DNA from: Gliomastix tumulicola
Taxonomy: Eukaryota > Ascomycota > Sordariomycetes > Hypocreales > Bionectriaceae
Assembly (NCBI GenBank): GCA_001599755.1
Contig: BCHX01000001.1
Span: forward strand, 6,882,001 to 6,946,000
Reading direction: 5' to 3'
DNA length: 64,000 nt
Positions 33,873-45,130 of this stretch are shown here, piece by piece. Numbering within the stretch: the first letter of the stretch is position 1; the number at the start of each line of letters is the position of its first letter. Below the pieces are notes generated by a model. That model saw only the letters and a program-made list of their open reading frames with translations. It was not told where the DNA came from and searched no databases. Position numbers and translations under genes: made by a program.

Positions 33873-35288
33873 GCTTTACAGAGAACTGCTCTATGGGAGG
33901 AAGACACAAGATACGGGCGTCAATGAGATGAGGCGAAATGAGATGGGATGATCTGTCGCAACGGAGCTAAAGGAAGAGCCGTTCAAGAGCGTCTAGACTC
34001 CAGAGGAGGGGGGTGAGTGAGTGGGAACAAAACGTCCAGCAGACACCGGACGACCCGATCGAGAACAAATGGGACGAGCAGCCCAGCACAGACTGCAAAA
34101 AAATCAAGGCAGAATGCGACGGGCGGCTGCGTGGCAAAGGCGCGCATCCAAGACAAAGACTGCGCCGCTTCGCCCTGTCGCGTGGCCTTGCGAGACCATT
34201 CCGTCGGGTATCTCGAAGGAGGGGCAGACCGGCCGGTTTATCGAGAAAAAATATGCTTATATGCAAGCCACTTGCCCAGACACACAGGCGCCGCTGCGAG
34301 TCGGCCTGCTCCGGACTGGGAAGCTAGAGGAGGGATTGCACAAGGCGGGCGGCTATGAGCCTGTGTACATACATCCATCAGTTCCCATCGACGATCCACT
34401 CGCGTGGTGTCCACGTTTTTGTTAGGGATTTTTCGTCTTAATCAGAAGATGAACCGATGGGTTTTTCCCTCGATTCGATCCAGCCGTTGATCAGCGGGAG
34501 CTACTGCATGCTCGGATTGCACGCTCGAAGCGAACTACGGTCTATGGTGGCTGACTGGACGCATGGAACAGTAGCGGGCCAGAACGGGCTTCCCCTCTTT
34601 TACGGATTCCTTCTCGAACTGGTCCCTGTTGGGATTGGCGTTTTGATAAACGAGAGAGCAGGGAGAGGGAAAAAATCTGACTGGAGGGGAGATACTGCAG
34701 AGGGGGGGATCCAGCATCGGAGTTAAGGGGGCTGGGCGAGACCGCCATCAAGGCATATCGGGGCTTACTGGATAGGGGAAGACTCAAGTCCGTCCATGCC
34801 CGTCCCTGGCACGATCTGACGGACTCATCGTGCTTGGATCCTGAGGGGTGACTCAACCGACAGTGCTGACATAAACTGCCTCGATCTGCGTCGTATCACC
34901 GCCCAGAACTGTCAAACGAATGGCAGGACTGCCTCGGTTCGATGTGGGATAGCTCCGTAAGCGACCCCGCTTTTGTCTGACCATGGGCTCGCATTCCCTG
35001 GCTGTGGCTCGCACTCGGAACCGGACTGGTGAGGCTTGTCAAGCGTCCTTCACGACGGGAACCTGGAGTAGCTGGAGTTTCATGCGCGAGAGGGGTGTAC
35101 TTGCGTGAGCACTATGCGGCCTCGCGCGGGCTCCGTCAGGGTCAATCCCTGGCGATGATGCGGAGTGACTCATGGGCAGTGTCTATATAGTTGTTGTCGT
35201 CTGCCCCCTTTGTAGCTTGCTGACCTGACCTGACTTGTACACACCGATGAACCCTTCTTTAGCAACTAGCAACCACTATACTGACAAC
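33873..35288. other. long intergenic region upstream of the DUF2855 gene
   Basis: Several overlapping frames at 34013-34425 have no family signature and look like chance. A TATA-like TATATAG is at 35184-35190, about 100 bases before the DUF2855 start. Nothing else was recognised. Confidence 0.4.
35184..35190 (+). promoter_or_regulatory. TATA-like box (TATATAG)
   Basis: TATATAG lies about 100 bases before the preferred ATG at 35289, or 57 bases before the alternative ATG at 35247. Confidence 0.4.
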
Positions 35289-36524
35289 ATGGCTCCCTCA
35301 CACGTCCACGTCATCTCCAAGCAGGATGTCTCCAAGCACACCTCCGTCCCCGTCGACGCCTCCCTCCTCCCGCCCCTCGCCGAAGGCTCCGTCCGCATCC
35401 GCTCCCATGTCATCTCCATCTCCGTCAACAACATGGGCTACGCCACCCTCGGCGACGTCCTCGGCTGGTGGAACACGTATCCCGTCCCCGCGATCCTGCC
35501 GGCGCCGTACAACGACCAGAAGCTGTGGGGCATCGTCCCGGCCTGGGGCTACGGCAAGGTGGTCGAGTCCAAGGACGCCTCTCTGCCCGAGGGCACGCTT
35601 ATCTGGGGGTACTGGCCGACGTCCGACCTGCCGGTTGACTTTACGTTCGAGCCGGCCGCCGAGAAGGGGTATGTCTGGGAGGTCAGCGCGCATCGGAAGG
35701 TGCTGATGAGTGTGTACAACTTCTACGAGCTTGTGGACGAGGTGCCGGCGCCGGAGGAGAGGTCGTGGCGGTCGGCGGCCATGGCTGTGTGGCAGGCTGG
35801 GTACTTTCTCGGGCAGTTTGGCTTCGCCATCCCGGGGTCTGGGAACCCGCCGCTCAACCCTGCCGGACATGGTGATTGGACGTTGGAGGATGGTGATCTA
35901 ACCTCGGCTGTTGTCGTGAGCTTGTGTGCTTCGTCCAAGACGGCACGGGGTCTCGCGTGGAACCTCGTCAAGCGCGGAGCTGGTGAGAATGCGCCACTGG
36001 CGTTCCTCGAGGGTACTACCTCGGCTGCAGCTCTCCCGGCACTCAATGCGGCCTTCGAGACCAAGGCGTCGAGCTACGACGATCTCTCCAGCAAAGAGAC
36101 CACCGACTGGATCGCCAAGTTCAAGCCATCCCGCCTCGTTCTTGTCAACTGCGGCGCCGCCGACGACATCGTCCGCAAGTTCCAAGACGCCGTCCTCGCC
36201 TCAGACGCGCCCCTCACCAAGTTCTCGTACGTCACCCTCGTCAACATGCCCGGCTCAGTCAAGCACCCAGACCCGCGTGTGTCCGTCGTCTACATGAACA
36301 CGAGCCCTGTCATCGAGAACGCGCACAAAGCCCTGGGCATCGACAAGATCGTCAAGGGACGGGATGCCGCGTTCAAGGAGTGGGCGGAGGAGAATGTCAA
36401 GGGGACCTTGGAGCTGAAGCTGAGCGATAAGGTGCAAGGTGACGATGGGATTGAGGGAGCGTGGGAGAAGCTTGCCAAGGGGGTTTTGCCTCGCGACAAG
36501 GCACATGTATTCGAGTTCAACTAG
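35289..36524 (+). CDS. DUF2855 family protein
   Basis: A single exon encodes 411 residues from ATG 35289; an in-frame ATG at 35247 would add 14. The family text is clear: ISISVNNMGYATLGDVLGWW near residue 40-60, PAWGYGKVVESKD, IWGYWPTSD and, in the second half, VVSLCASSKTARGLAWNL, the nucleotide-binding-like region. The layout recalls medium-chain dehydrogenase/quinone reductase folds, as DUF2855 is distantly related to zinc-free alcohol dehydrogenases. Biochemical function is unknown. The stop lies only ~40 bases from the convergent P450 fragment. Confidence 0.85.
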   Translation: MAPSHVHVISKQDVSKHTSVPVDASLLPPLAEGSVRIRSHVISISVNNMGYATLGDVLGWWNTYPVPAILPAPYNDQKLWGIVPAWGYGKVVESKDASLPEGTLIWGYWPTSDLPVDFTFEPAAEKGYVWEVSAHRKVLMSVYNFYELVDEVPAPEERSWRSAAMAVWQAGYFLGQFGFAIPGSGNPPLNPAGHGDWTLEDGDLTSAVVVSLCASSKTARGLAWNLVKRGAGENAPLAFLEGTTSAAALPALNAAFETKASSYDDLSSKETTDWIAKFKPSRLVLVNCGAADDIVRKFQDAVLASDAPLTKFSYVTLVNMPGSVKHPDPRVSVVYMNTSPVIENAHKALGIDKIVKGRDAAFKEWAEENVKGTLELKLSDKVQGDDGIEGAWEKLAKGVLPRDKAHVFEFN

Positions 36525-36567
36525 ACGGAACTCACAGAATGAACCACAATGAACCACGAACAATACT

Positions 36568-36965
36568 TTAGCGTCTATTGAAGAATGACTGGCCTTGCTG
36601 AAGCACACATGGTCCCCTCGCCGTGCCCGTCTGCCGCGCCTTGTAGTGCCTGAAGCCGTCAAAGACATCGGCATCGGGATAGTTCGCCGCGTCTCGTCTC
36701 ACCGCGCTCGACGGTAGCTTCATGTTTGCGCGGTGCGGGATCGTCTGCCCGTTGGAGAAGGAGAAGGACTGGATGACCTCGCGGTGGGATATCGTCGTCA
36801 GCGGCGGGTGCAGACGGAGCGACTCGCGCATAAAGCTTGCCGAGCTTCATCATCTGCTGGAGGGCGCGGGTCGTGATGGTGCCGCCGGGCGTATCCGTCG
36901 GCGGCAATACAGTGCGATATGGCATAGTCCGACTGACCACGCTGCTGGCAGTGCTGCCTAACATG
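36568..36965 (-). pseudogene. cytochrome P450 fragment
   Basis: The piece carries the K-helix and the following region of a P450: MRESLRLHPP (with the ExxR motif), ISHREV, FSFSNGQTIP, then AVRRDAANYPDADVFDGF and KARQ. The segment just before it (ALQQMMKLGK) is one base out of frame, so the I/J-helix part and the K-helix do not join. The N-terminal two-thirds and the heme-binding Cys loop are absent. It is not a stray exon of the neighbouring intact P450, which has its own ExxR and Cys loop. I call it a relic of a second P450. Confidence 0.7.
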
Positions 36966-37155
36966 ACACTGGGAAGGTCCCTCGACCCTGTCCGACAGGG
37001 CTACACGAGTACGGCTGCCATGGTTGCGTTGCTTTACAAGGGACAGGTGGTCGACTATAAGGCACATAAATGTGACTGATGCTGCCTCCTGCAATATTCA
37101 TACTTGAAATCCCATAGTGCGTACTCAGGATGATGCTGTTCACACCTCGAATCCA

Positions 37156-38991
37156 CTACTCGGTCAAGACCCCAGTGATCTTGGCACGCACAGAGAACTC
37201 GCCCTCCATCGGCTTCCCGATGCCCATCTCGCGATCAATACGCAGGCTCTCAACACGAGGCTCGTACAGCTCAACATCAAACCGGCGGATTAGAGCGGCC
37301 AGGGTCATGAATAGCTCTGCGTAGGCCAGGCTTGAATGAGCAATCGTCAGCATCGATCAGGTACAGATATTGTGTGAATCAGGAAGGAGGTGACGGATGT
37401 ACTTTATTCCTAGGCAGCTTCGGCTTCCCTTGCCAAAGGAGACGAGGAACTTGGCGAGATGCTGTCCCCTTTTTGCCGCCTCGATCCAGCGCTCAGGTTG
37501 GAAGCTCTCGGGCTCTGGAAACACGCCTGGATCCATGTGTACCAGGTAACTGGACATGCTGACCGGAGTCTGTAATAGTAATGTTGTTTGTGTAAGTTCG
37601 CGATGTAGCCAGAGAAAAATGAAAGAAATTTCGCGATAAATCAATCACATACACCGGGGGGGATGGTCATGTCCTTGTACTGCAAGGACTCCGTGGGTGC
37701 CACGCGCGTGGATCGGAAGATAGGGCCATGAGAAAGCCGGATGGACTCGCTGACGACAGCGCTCTAAGTGATTATCTAGATTAGCCTTTCAAAGGCTCCA
37801 GGGGGGTCCCGGCAATCCAGGAGACTCACCAGCAGGGGAAGCTTCTCTAGCTCTGCCCACGAGGTCTTTGTCGTGGGTGTTGGCATCACGCTCACAATCT
37901 CGCTTCGAAGCCTCCCCAACAGAGAGATGTTGCTGAAGATGTGATAAGACGCCACCGTGAGCGTTCTCGCCGTCGTTTCCGTGCCCGCCACGACCAAGAC
38001 CAGGCCCTCGTCCTCCAGGCGACGGGCTGACCTCTCTTGCGGGGGCAGACTCTTGTCCGACAGCGCGGGGAAGATGGTCTTCTGCTTGACCTCCTCTCCG
38101 GGCTTACCCTCCTGGGCGCTGGACCGCGTCACCATGTCCTGCATGTCCAGCACCGCCGTGGCGGCCGGCCGGATCGAGGCAAGCAGCCAACGCGGCAAGG
38201 ACCGCACTATGACGCCGAGAAGAGGGAAGAACCGGTTGAAGTGCACGAATGCCGAGATCTCATTGAGGGCCGCACGGATGTCGTTCTTGAAGTCCTCGTC
38301 GTCTAGGAACCCGGAGCTCACGCCCCAGGAGTAGTGCGAGATGATGTCGGCTGTCAGTGCGGCATAGGCGTCGTCGAGGCGGACCACGGAATCGTCGCGA
38401 TGCGCCTGCTCGAGACGCCGCATGAGCTTGTCCTCTTTGTCATGCATGATAGAAGATAGCTCCAGGACAGATTTCTTGGAGAAGAAGTTGTTGAGCAGGC
38501 TTCGACGCAGGCGGTGGAGGTCATGTCCAACCGTCGCGACCATGGAGAGTGGGAAGCCAAAGATACCGACAAAGTGAGGGTCCTTCTCACGCTTCCTGGA
38601 GGCGGGAGCATAGACCTCGTCGTAGTAGTAAGGGTCTCTGATATGCAGCTCGCGAGGGTTGATCCTCACAACGGGACCTGCCATGGGTTAGAATTACTAC
38701 CAGAATTCGTTGTAGCAACTGACCGTATATCTCATGCATCTTCTCGATCTCCCAGATGTACATGCCGCCGCGGACAGCATCGTGGTAGAATTCATATGCA
38801 TGGCTGATTGCAGCGAGCTTTGGACCAGGGATATGGGACAGAGGGTGAAGGAAAACACGGTAGAATGATCTCACTACGAGATAGGCGACCCCAATACCAA
38901 GAGCAAACGGCCACATGGTCACGATTGCAGACACGGAAAGGCTATGCTTGTCGAAGGCCATGGCCGTGAACGATGTGCTTGTGAAGTCCAT
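37156..38991 (-). CDS. cytochrome P450 monooxygenase
   Basis: Five exons (38991-38724, 38677-37830, 37763-37653, 37569-37403, 37330-37156) give 522 residues with all phases kept. An N-terminal membrane anchor (WPFALGIGVAYLVVRSF) precedes the Pro-rich hinge HPLSHIPGPKLAA. Other marks are the I-helix VAGTETTART, the K-helix SESIR (ExxR), PERW, and the heme loop FGKGSRSCLGI with the Cys ligand; the last intron falls two residues later. It would hydroxylate a small molecule at the ER with a P450 reductase. The sequence resembles the broad trichodiene-oxygenase-like group of fungal P450s, but no pathway genes are nearby, so the substrate is open. Confidence 0.9.
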
Positions 38992-41404
38992 GGTGTGGTG
39001 TCCTGTTAAGCAAGGTTGAATGGCTACGAAGGCTGTCTCTGGCAGAAGGCCCTCCAGACTCTGGGTATCTCGCCTGGGACTCCTCAGACACCCTTTAGAT
39101 CTGTGAGCTTCACCAACTTGATCTAATTCGCCTCCCCCACCCCACGGAGTTCTCAATGCCAGCTATTTGGTCAAAGGATTCCCGGTGAAGGGAAGGATGA
39201 GTAGTCGACGCAGACGCCGAAAGGCTGCCGTTATTCCAGCCATTGAAATCTGTTCAGAACCGCCGTGGCGTTTTTAGGTCTTACCAATGCAGCTTATGCA
39301 ACCAAATCCATTATCCGTGCGCATATATATTCTGCCGTCGGACCTTTTAGGTAGCCGACCGTTGATACCAAGTTACCAAGCGGGATCCGTTTGACACGCT
39401 AACCCCCACAGTCTCTCTTCAAGGTAAGGGAGGGCAGACTCGGCCGAGATACGGAAACCTGAATTGAGACAGACGCGGACGACAATGGTGCACGGAACCA
39501 TGATGTTACATTCTCATGCACGGACAGCACATTGTATTGGATCCAATTCCGTAATCGGTATAGGTAGGCTTCGAAACAAGGATCGGTGTTCATTGAATGT
39601 CTGCAGCGTACCTATGGAGTTTCCCTGCATATGCAGTTGCCTTGAAACGGCTCCTGCAGATAATCACACACCCCTCTCATTGACCAGCGTGACGTACAGT
39701 ACTAAAGGAGACACATCTCTTTGCCCGTCAGCCTACTCAAAAACACCTTCCGTATCCGGGTTCTGTGCCAAAATCTTCCTCAGCTTCAGCGTCGCAATCT
39801 TCTACCCCGCGTCGGTGCGCTTGAACGTGAACTCGTACTGCCTGAAATATCAATGTCAGCGTCAGCACTGCAGACGCCACCTTCATCATATGTCGTGATC
39901 GTTACTACTTGTGGTCCGATGACTCTGCACGCCGGCTTGCAGTCGTGTCTTTAGGATCTCTGCGAACGTGCGTTGGATACGAAGTACGGGTTCTCTTCAC
40001 GCCCCCTCCATCAAACTGTGCGGGCGTATCCACGCTGCCAAAGCTCACACCCCATGCTCCATCTCCCCGGCTCGTGCGGTACGGAGTTGGGACCCTGATG
40101 AAGCCCCCCGACAACAGGAATACGCGACCATTCTTTACGAGTAAGATGGTGTGGCTGACCCTTGATAAGCCGGACTAAAGCACTCCTTCGGCCTTCGCTT
40201 CTTGCATCTCCCGAGTCCAGTCTATTGGTGTATGAAGTTGCGATTCAGCGAATGATATCTACGGCTCACATTCATACGACGAATGCATCATTAATTCGGT
40301 CATATTCGGCTATCTAGATAAGGGACGCCGGGCGTCGATGACCTTGTGTGGACTGACACTATAAAATGGCCTAGAGACCCGGATGCACGACGTAAAATCC
40401 TGCTTATGAGGGCTAATTAGTGAGATAATGTCTAGGATGAACGTGGCGAGGCAATGTAGTACATACCCTATTTGGGTCCAGAGCTGCTTGACATCATATA
40501 AAATTACACTTGGGCTGTATTCTGGGAGAGGCCCAGGGTTGGCGTACTTGTGTGACTGGCCAGTGCATTGGCATCAGTCGGATAGAAGCTCAATAATAAA
40601 GGCACTAGTTGGGCCGATGTAGACGCCCGTGCCGCGGTCAAGGACGAGAGGTAAAGACAGGACGATGACCAAAATGCATCGCAGGAGATGAATCAGAAAG
40701 GCCTCCTGTGTCGCCACAATCTCGACCAAGAGGTTCATAGCCAGCTGCCGAAGAAACCACTCCCAGTCCCATTGTCCGTGGGTTCCTAGGATAAGGTGTG
40801 GCATCAAGCCAGACACACACATCAGTATGTAGAACCACATGGGCGCGGTGGTGACGAATTCCCAACAAATGAGAAGTGCCTCCTAGACCTCCTGAATGAT
40901 GGGAACTCTGCCGACCTGGTCAAGATCTTCCACCTCTGTTGACCTAGTTGGGGGATCTGACAAAGTGAGTTGTTCGAGTTATGTGTATGTTCTTCGCATA
41001 TATCCCGTGGTAGGTTTTGGTATGCTTAGAACAACTCATTAGGAAGTCAAAGGCAACAAAGGAATTAAACAAAAAGGCGTTTCTTTTATTATAATCGTAA
41101 AGTCTTTGTTATCATAGACGTCGAGAAGCAGCGGGAAAAACAAAGAGTAACCACACTGATCAAGGCAACTCCCAAGGTTAATTCACGTCCATTGTTACCT
41201 AGTGTTCATAGCCTGGCCATTGAAATCAAGTTTTTCACCCCGAGAACATCCCAAAAATCTCCTTCACTGCAATCTCTTGAGCAGAGCTGTTCGAATATCG
41301 GCGGCCAACTGTTCTCCAAGGCACCCAAGCTCTCCATTCGGCTCGAACTCTGAGCCTAGGAAGGTTGAACTTGAATGATTGAATATGAACTAGGCCTAAC
41401 TGAA
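38992..41404. other. 2.4-kb region without an intact gene
   Basis: The region is patchy in base composition. Minus-strand frames near 39,700-40,170 look partly coding. They include a 69-residue frame at 39905-40114, an intron-like GTAGTA...TTTCAG interval, and then a short C-terminal-looking piece broken by TAG at 39802-39804. A hydrophobic 88-residue frame lies at 40574-40840 (minus, ATG). None could be assigned to a family. This may be decayed DNA. Confidence 0.4.
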
Positions 41405-42256
41405 TCAAGGTCTCAAGTTCTCAGGTGTGTCGATCTGTACATAGTACGATGACCTCTTCACCGCTGGGAGGTTTTCCATACTGTCCATCACCACCAAGAT
41501 TGTCGGGAAGGGCGCCAAGTCGACCTTGTACTCACGAGCCTTCCAGACCATCGGCACGAGGCACATGTCGGCCATTGTCACCGCATCCCCGACTGAGTAC
41601 GTTCCCGCATGCGCGGCACAGACCGCCTCGTACGCCCCAAGCCCAGCAGCCATGAGCTCATGCGTCCACGTCTGCAGATCTCCCCCGAGCTGCTCTACCC
41701 GTCGCCTCATGCGGAGGTTCATCACAGGTGCAGTGTCGCTAGTGATGATGTTGACGAGCGCTCGAACCACGGCTCGGGCGTCAACGTCGCGAGGCAAGAG
41801 ACTCGGTCCCTGTCCCTTGTGAGCCTCCTCTAGGTATTCGAGAGCGGCGACCGACTGGCCGATTCTGAGAGTGTCGCTGGCATCGGCGCCGATGCTGGCA
41901 TTGCGGACGAGCAGAGGCACGGTGGCAGAGGGATTGAGCCTCCTGTGCTCGTCGGCCAGGTGCTCGTTCTTGCTGAGGTTTACGGGAACATAGTCGAACG
42001 GTATGTTCTTAAGCTCCAAGGCAATACGGACGCGTGCCGTGGATGAGGAGTGGTAGTATCCATACAAGGTGTACCCCGGCATTTTCATTCGGGAAGCGAG
42101 CATAAGTCTCTGATCACGTCGCCCTAGCAAGGAAGGGGAGGAATGGTTTAATACTTGACGATTACAACTCGGTGGATTCGAGAATGGGGACAGGCACCCC
42201 GCGATCGATGCCGATTTAGCCGAGAGTTGTGTGAGAAGCTTTCCACACAGAGCCAT
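41405..42256 (-). CDS. zeta-class glutathione S-transferase / maleylacetoacetate isomerase-like
   Basis: Read from the ATG at 42256 the protein has 283 residues; from 42088 (MKMPGYTLYGYY) it has 227, close to the usual ~220. The extra 56 residues are Ser- and Arg-rich and could be a mitochondrial presequence or untranslated. The thioredoxin fold starts with YTLYGYYHSSSTARVRIALE, followed by NPSATVPLLV and the helical domain with TYSVGDAVTMADMCLVP. Family enzymes use an SSCS-x-RVR active site in tyrosine breakdown. Here the Cys position is Ser (SSST). The enzyme isomerises maleylacetoacetate with glutathione, or it may be a paralogue acting in detoxification or secondary metabolism. Confidence 0.82.
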   Translation of the reverse strand: MALCGKLLTQLSAKSASIAGCLSPFSNPPSCNRQVLNHSSPSLLGRRDQRLMLASRMKMPGYTLYGYYHSSSTARVRIALELKNIPFDYVPVNLSKNEHLADEHRRLNPSATVPLLVRNASIGADASDTLRIGQSVAALEYLEEAHKGQGPSLLPRDVDARAVVRALVNIITSDTAPVMNLRMRRRVEQLGGDLQTWTHELMAAGLGAYEAVCAAHAGTYSVGDAVTMADMCLVPMVWKAREYKVDLAPFPTILVVMDSMENLPAVKRSSYYVQIDTPENLRP

Positions 42257-42813
42257 AATGGGCAACCTGAAGGGCGCCGATGACAGATGCAGGCGGAAAG
42301 TCCACTCCGTAGTGGCCCTTGGGAGTGAGAACGTCTGGGTGCGATCGGTTTCTTGCACAATAGTCTGTTAGTCAGGCTTGTCTCTCCGCCTTTATCATTT
42401 GCATGGTATGGACTTGCGTGGTTGGATGATCTGTCAAGGCTCTCGCGGCCATAGAAGGATCCTTTTATTAATGGAACCGCTGTAATGTAGAACATGTAGA
42501 TTAAAGACCGACTGTGTATACTTCTGTCCCACAAAGCCCTTCACATAAGTTGATCAAGCTACATGGACCATATCGGCTCTGTTTCTGCTACCACAGGCAA
42601 ATCAGACCCCTCCAATATCCAAATCATGGATTTGGCTGATCGCTATCGAGATCATCTCGAGGGTATGCGATACGATGGTCTTCTACCTCGGTAGGGAGGC
42701 GGCGATGCGGAGCTGCTGAGACTACTCAGTCGCCCTTCTCGGCAACGACAAGAATGACGGGATACCGTTCGATAGGCATTGCCTGCCAATACCGTTTTGT
42801 CATTTATGAAGTA
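42257..42813. other. intergenic region
   Basis: This holds the 5' region of the GST and the 3' flank of the broken ankyrin gene. I see no gene or repeat. Confidence 0.4.
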
Positions 42814-44699
42814 TTAGAATTGTCGTGTCCACTGATGTCTTTTCTCCTCTCGCAATGAGCTTTCCTGTTCAGGCTCAAGGGCTTCCAAGACTCTATCCCA
42901 TCCCTCCACTCCGCGTACGAGGCGTGCCTGTTCCCAAGCAGTCGCCCCATTCCAGCCGTACGGTGCATCTTTTGACACCCCATGTTCAGCCAGCAGCTGA
43001 ATAAGCTCAATCAATGTGTCGATACTAGCCCTGGGCGAACCTCCCGAAAAACCCTCCAAGGTGCTTCGCACTGCGAAATGGATCGGCGTTCCCTGTATCG
43101 CCCCAGGGTCTGTAGTTGCGCCGAGGCTGAGCAAAGCCTAGGCCTTTCCAAGGTCGTGAGCCTGTATAGCAGCCTCTAGAGGAGTTGCCCTGGGGCGAGA
43201 TCCCAGTCTTCCGAAGCAAAAGGCAAGTTTCGGATTGACTTTGAGAAGCAAATCCATCGTGCTTTGAGGCTCTTCAAGGACGGCCCGCAGAAATACTTGG
43301 GCATAGAGTTCAGAAGTATGCACAGCGCACCCGTGATGGCAAGAACTTGCAACACCTGTTCCAAGTCCTCAGAGGACCACGGACGACTCTCGATGCCTTG
43401 GCGGAGCACTGCAGCGCTCATCACGGATGCGTCGAAGAAATAGACCGGACTGGCGGCCGAGAAAACGAGCCGTAGAATTTCCAGTGTTTCCTCCCTTCCC
43501 AGGCGTCTCAAAGCCTAGCGGCAAACAGTTTTTCTCGTCCCCGGATATTCGATTATTGTCTTTAGCATGGCATCTCTCGTTGGCTGTGGGCTCTCGTGGA
43601 CATAATCCAAAAAGGTCTTCCCATCAAGATCATAGAGTTCCGCCTGAACCATATTGCGGTTGGACAGCAGGACCTCCAAGAGTTTGGTGTTGCCGATCTG
43701 GGCAGCATGGTGCAGAGCCGTCATACCTTGGCTGTCTGGCTCAAGAGGTTCTGCGCCATGCCGTAAGAGAGACTTCACAGCTCAGACAGCCTCTATATCG
43801 ATGGAAAGGAACAGTGCTGGTCTCGAACGCTCGTCAATGGTATTGGGGTCGAAGCCGGCCTCGAGAAGGGCTTCCACAAGTATCGTTGCATTCTCGGCTT
43901 CTTGAAAGTCAGGCCCCTCCCCATCTCCCTCCCTCAATGAGTGCCTAATGGCTTGGATCAAAGGCGGGGTCTGCCTCGGCGTCCTTCTCTTGACTCGCTT
44001 GGGACTCACTAGGGCTCCTGATCTGGGCGCTGTCGTTGCGCTTTCGCCAGCGAATCGATTGCATTCGGTCCATCGTAGCACCGAAAAACCGCGTATCCTT
44101 TTCCCACCTCTCCTGCGCCCCGTTAAAGTAGTCCCTCGACGGATACAAACCCGCCGTGGCGTCCTTCTCATTAGTGTCTATGAAGTCATCTTCACCAGCA
44201 TTCGGATCGTGCATGAGCTCCAGCAGCTGCAGCTGCGGCGTGCCAAAGACCCGCGCTATGCCTCCACCGATGTAGAGCTCGCATATATCACGGCTCGTCG
44301 ATGAGCAGAGCTCGGCCTCGATGGCCCCGGCACCCTCCTGCGCGCGTCCGATGAAGGCCCTCAAAGACGAGCCGCCCCGTACGCGGATTGCGGACACGAC
44401 AGCCGTGAGGATGCCCAGCGGCGCCATGGCGAAAATGAAGTAGTCGAGGAACGTGAGACTCTCGCTGAGGAACTGCTTCGTGGGCTGCTCGCCGAACAGG
44501 GCAATCAGCGGGGTGAGATCCGTGAACAGGTTGTTCGAAAAATCTGACCACCAGTCGGCAGTGACGCCGCTGGCAGTCAAGGCGAGCACTATCAAAGCAA
44601 TCGCTCGCCGCATGCCTAAGCGCCTGATGGGACCGAATGGCAATGAGGTGAATGGTTCGATGAAGAGTTTGATGAAGAGTTCATTCAGTGGCTCGTAAG
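42814..44699 (-). pseudogene. ankyrin-repeat membrane protein, broken by stops and a frameshift
   Basis: The text starts with YEPLNELFIKLFIEPFTSLP (no ATG in that piece, so a 5' exon is missing). It runs through a hydrophobic segment (MRRAIALIVLALTASGV), ITPLIALFGEQ-like sequence and a second hydrophobic stretch, FIFAMAPLGILTAVVSAI. An intron of GTGAGT...CCAAG near 43950-44030 links it to ankyrin-type units (EALLEAGFDPNTIDE, LLRHGAEPLEPDSQGMTALH, LLAEHGVSKDAPYG). In-frame stops interrupt the repeats at 43782-43784 (TGA), 43515-43517 (TAG) and 43138-43140 (TAG), and the frame shifts near 43325. Homology-like text runs unbroken across each stop, so introns do not explain them. Confidence 0.78.
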
Positions 44700-45130
44700 C
44701 GAAAAGATCGCAGATGACTAGGGGTCAGGTATCACCAAATGACAGGCTACGGCGGAGCCGGCTCAGCCGCAGTATGCACTGCAACGTGGCACCGTAAACT
44801 GATTTCGCCGACGTATCCATGCAGCATCAGGGGGATGATCGTATTACAGCGTGTATTTTTGCTAGCATCTGGCTCACTTGAAGAACCTCCAAACCTAGGC
44901 TTGGGCACCTACGTAGCCGACTCGGATGATGGTCTCGGTCAAACCCGCGTTTGAGCTTGTAGAAACGTTGTAGAATGAATCCAACACAAGGCGGCAGATT
45001 TGGTTCGCATGACGTCAGCGCTGCAAGGAGCCGTAAGAAGGCCAAGCCCGTTCCTCCCAACACTAGAAGAAGCCTGACCCCTCTTTCTTCAATCTCGAAA
45101 CCCTGAGCAAAGAAAAGCATCTTCAACATC
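44700..45130. other. divergent intergenic region
   Basis: This lies between the broken ankyrin gene and the HET gene. It may contain the lost first exon of the ankyrin gene. No clear element was seen. Confidence 0.35.

Noticed and set aside
34013..34425. Overlapping + strand frames of 104-134 residues
   Set aside because: Three frames are open at once over the same bases, which is typical of low stop density rather than genes.
40574..40840. Hydrophobic 88-residue minus-strand frame
   Set aside because: It has an ATG, but no recognisable family, no neighbour exons and weak coding character; mentioned only within the gene-poor region.
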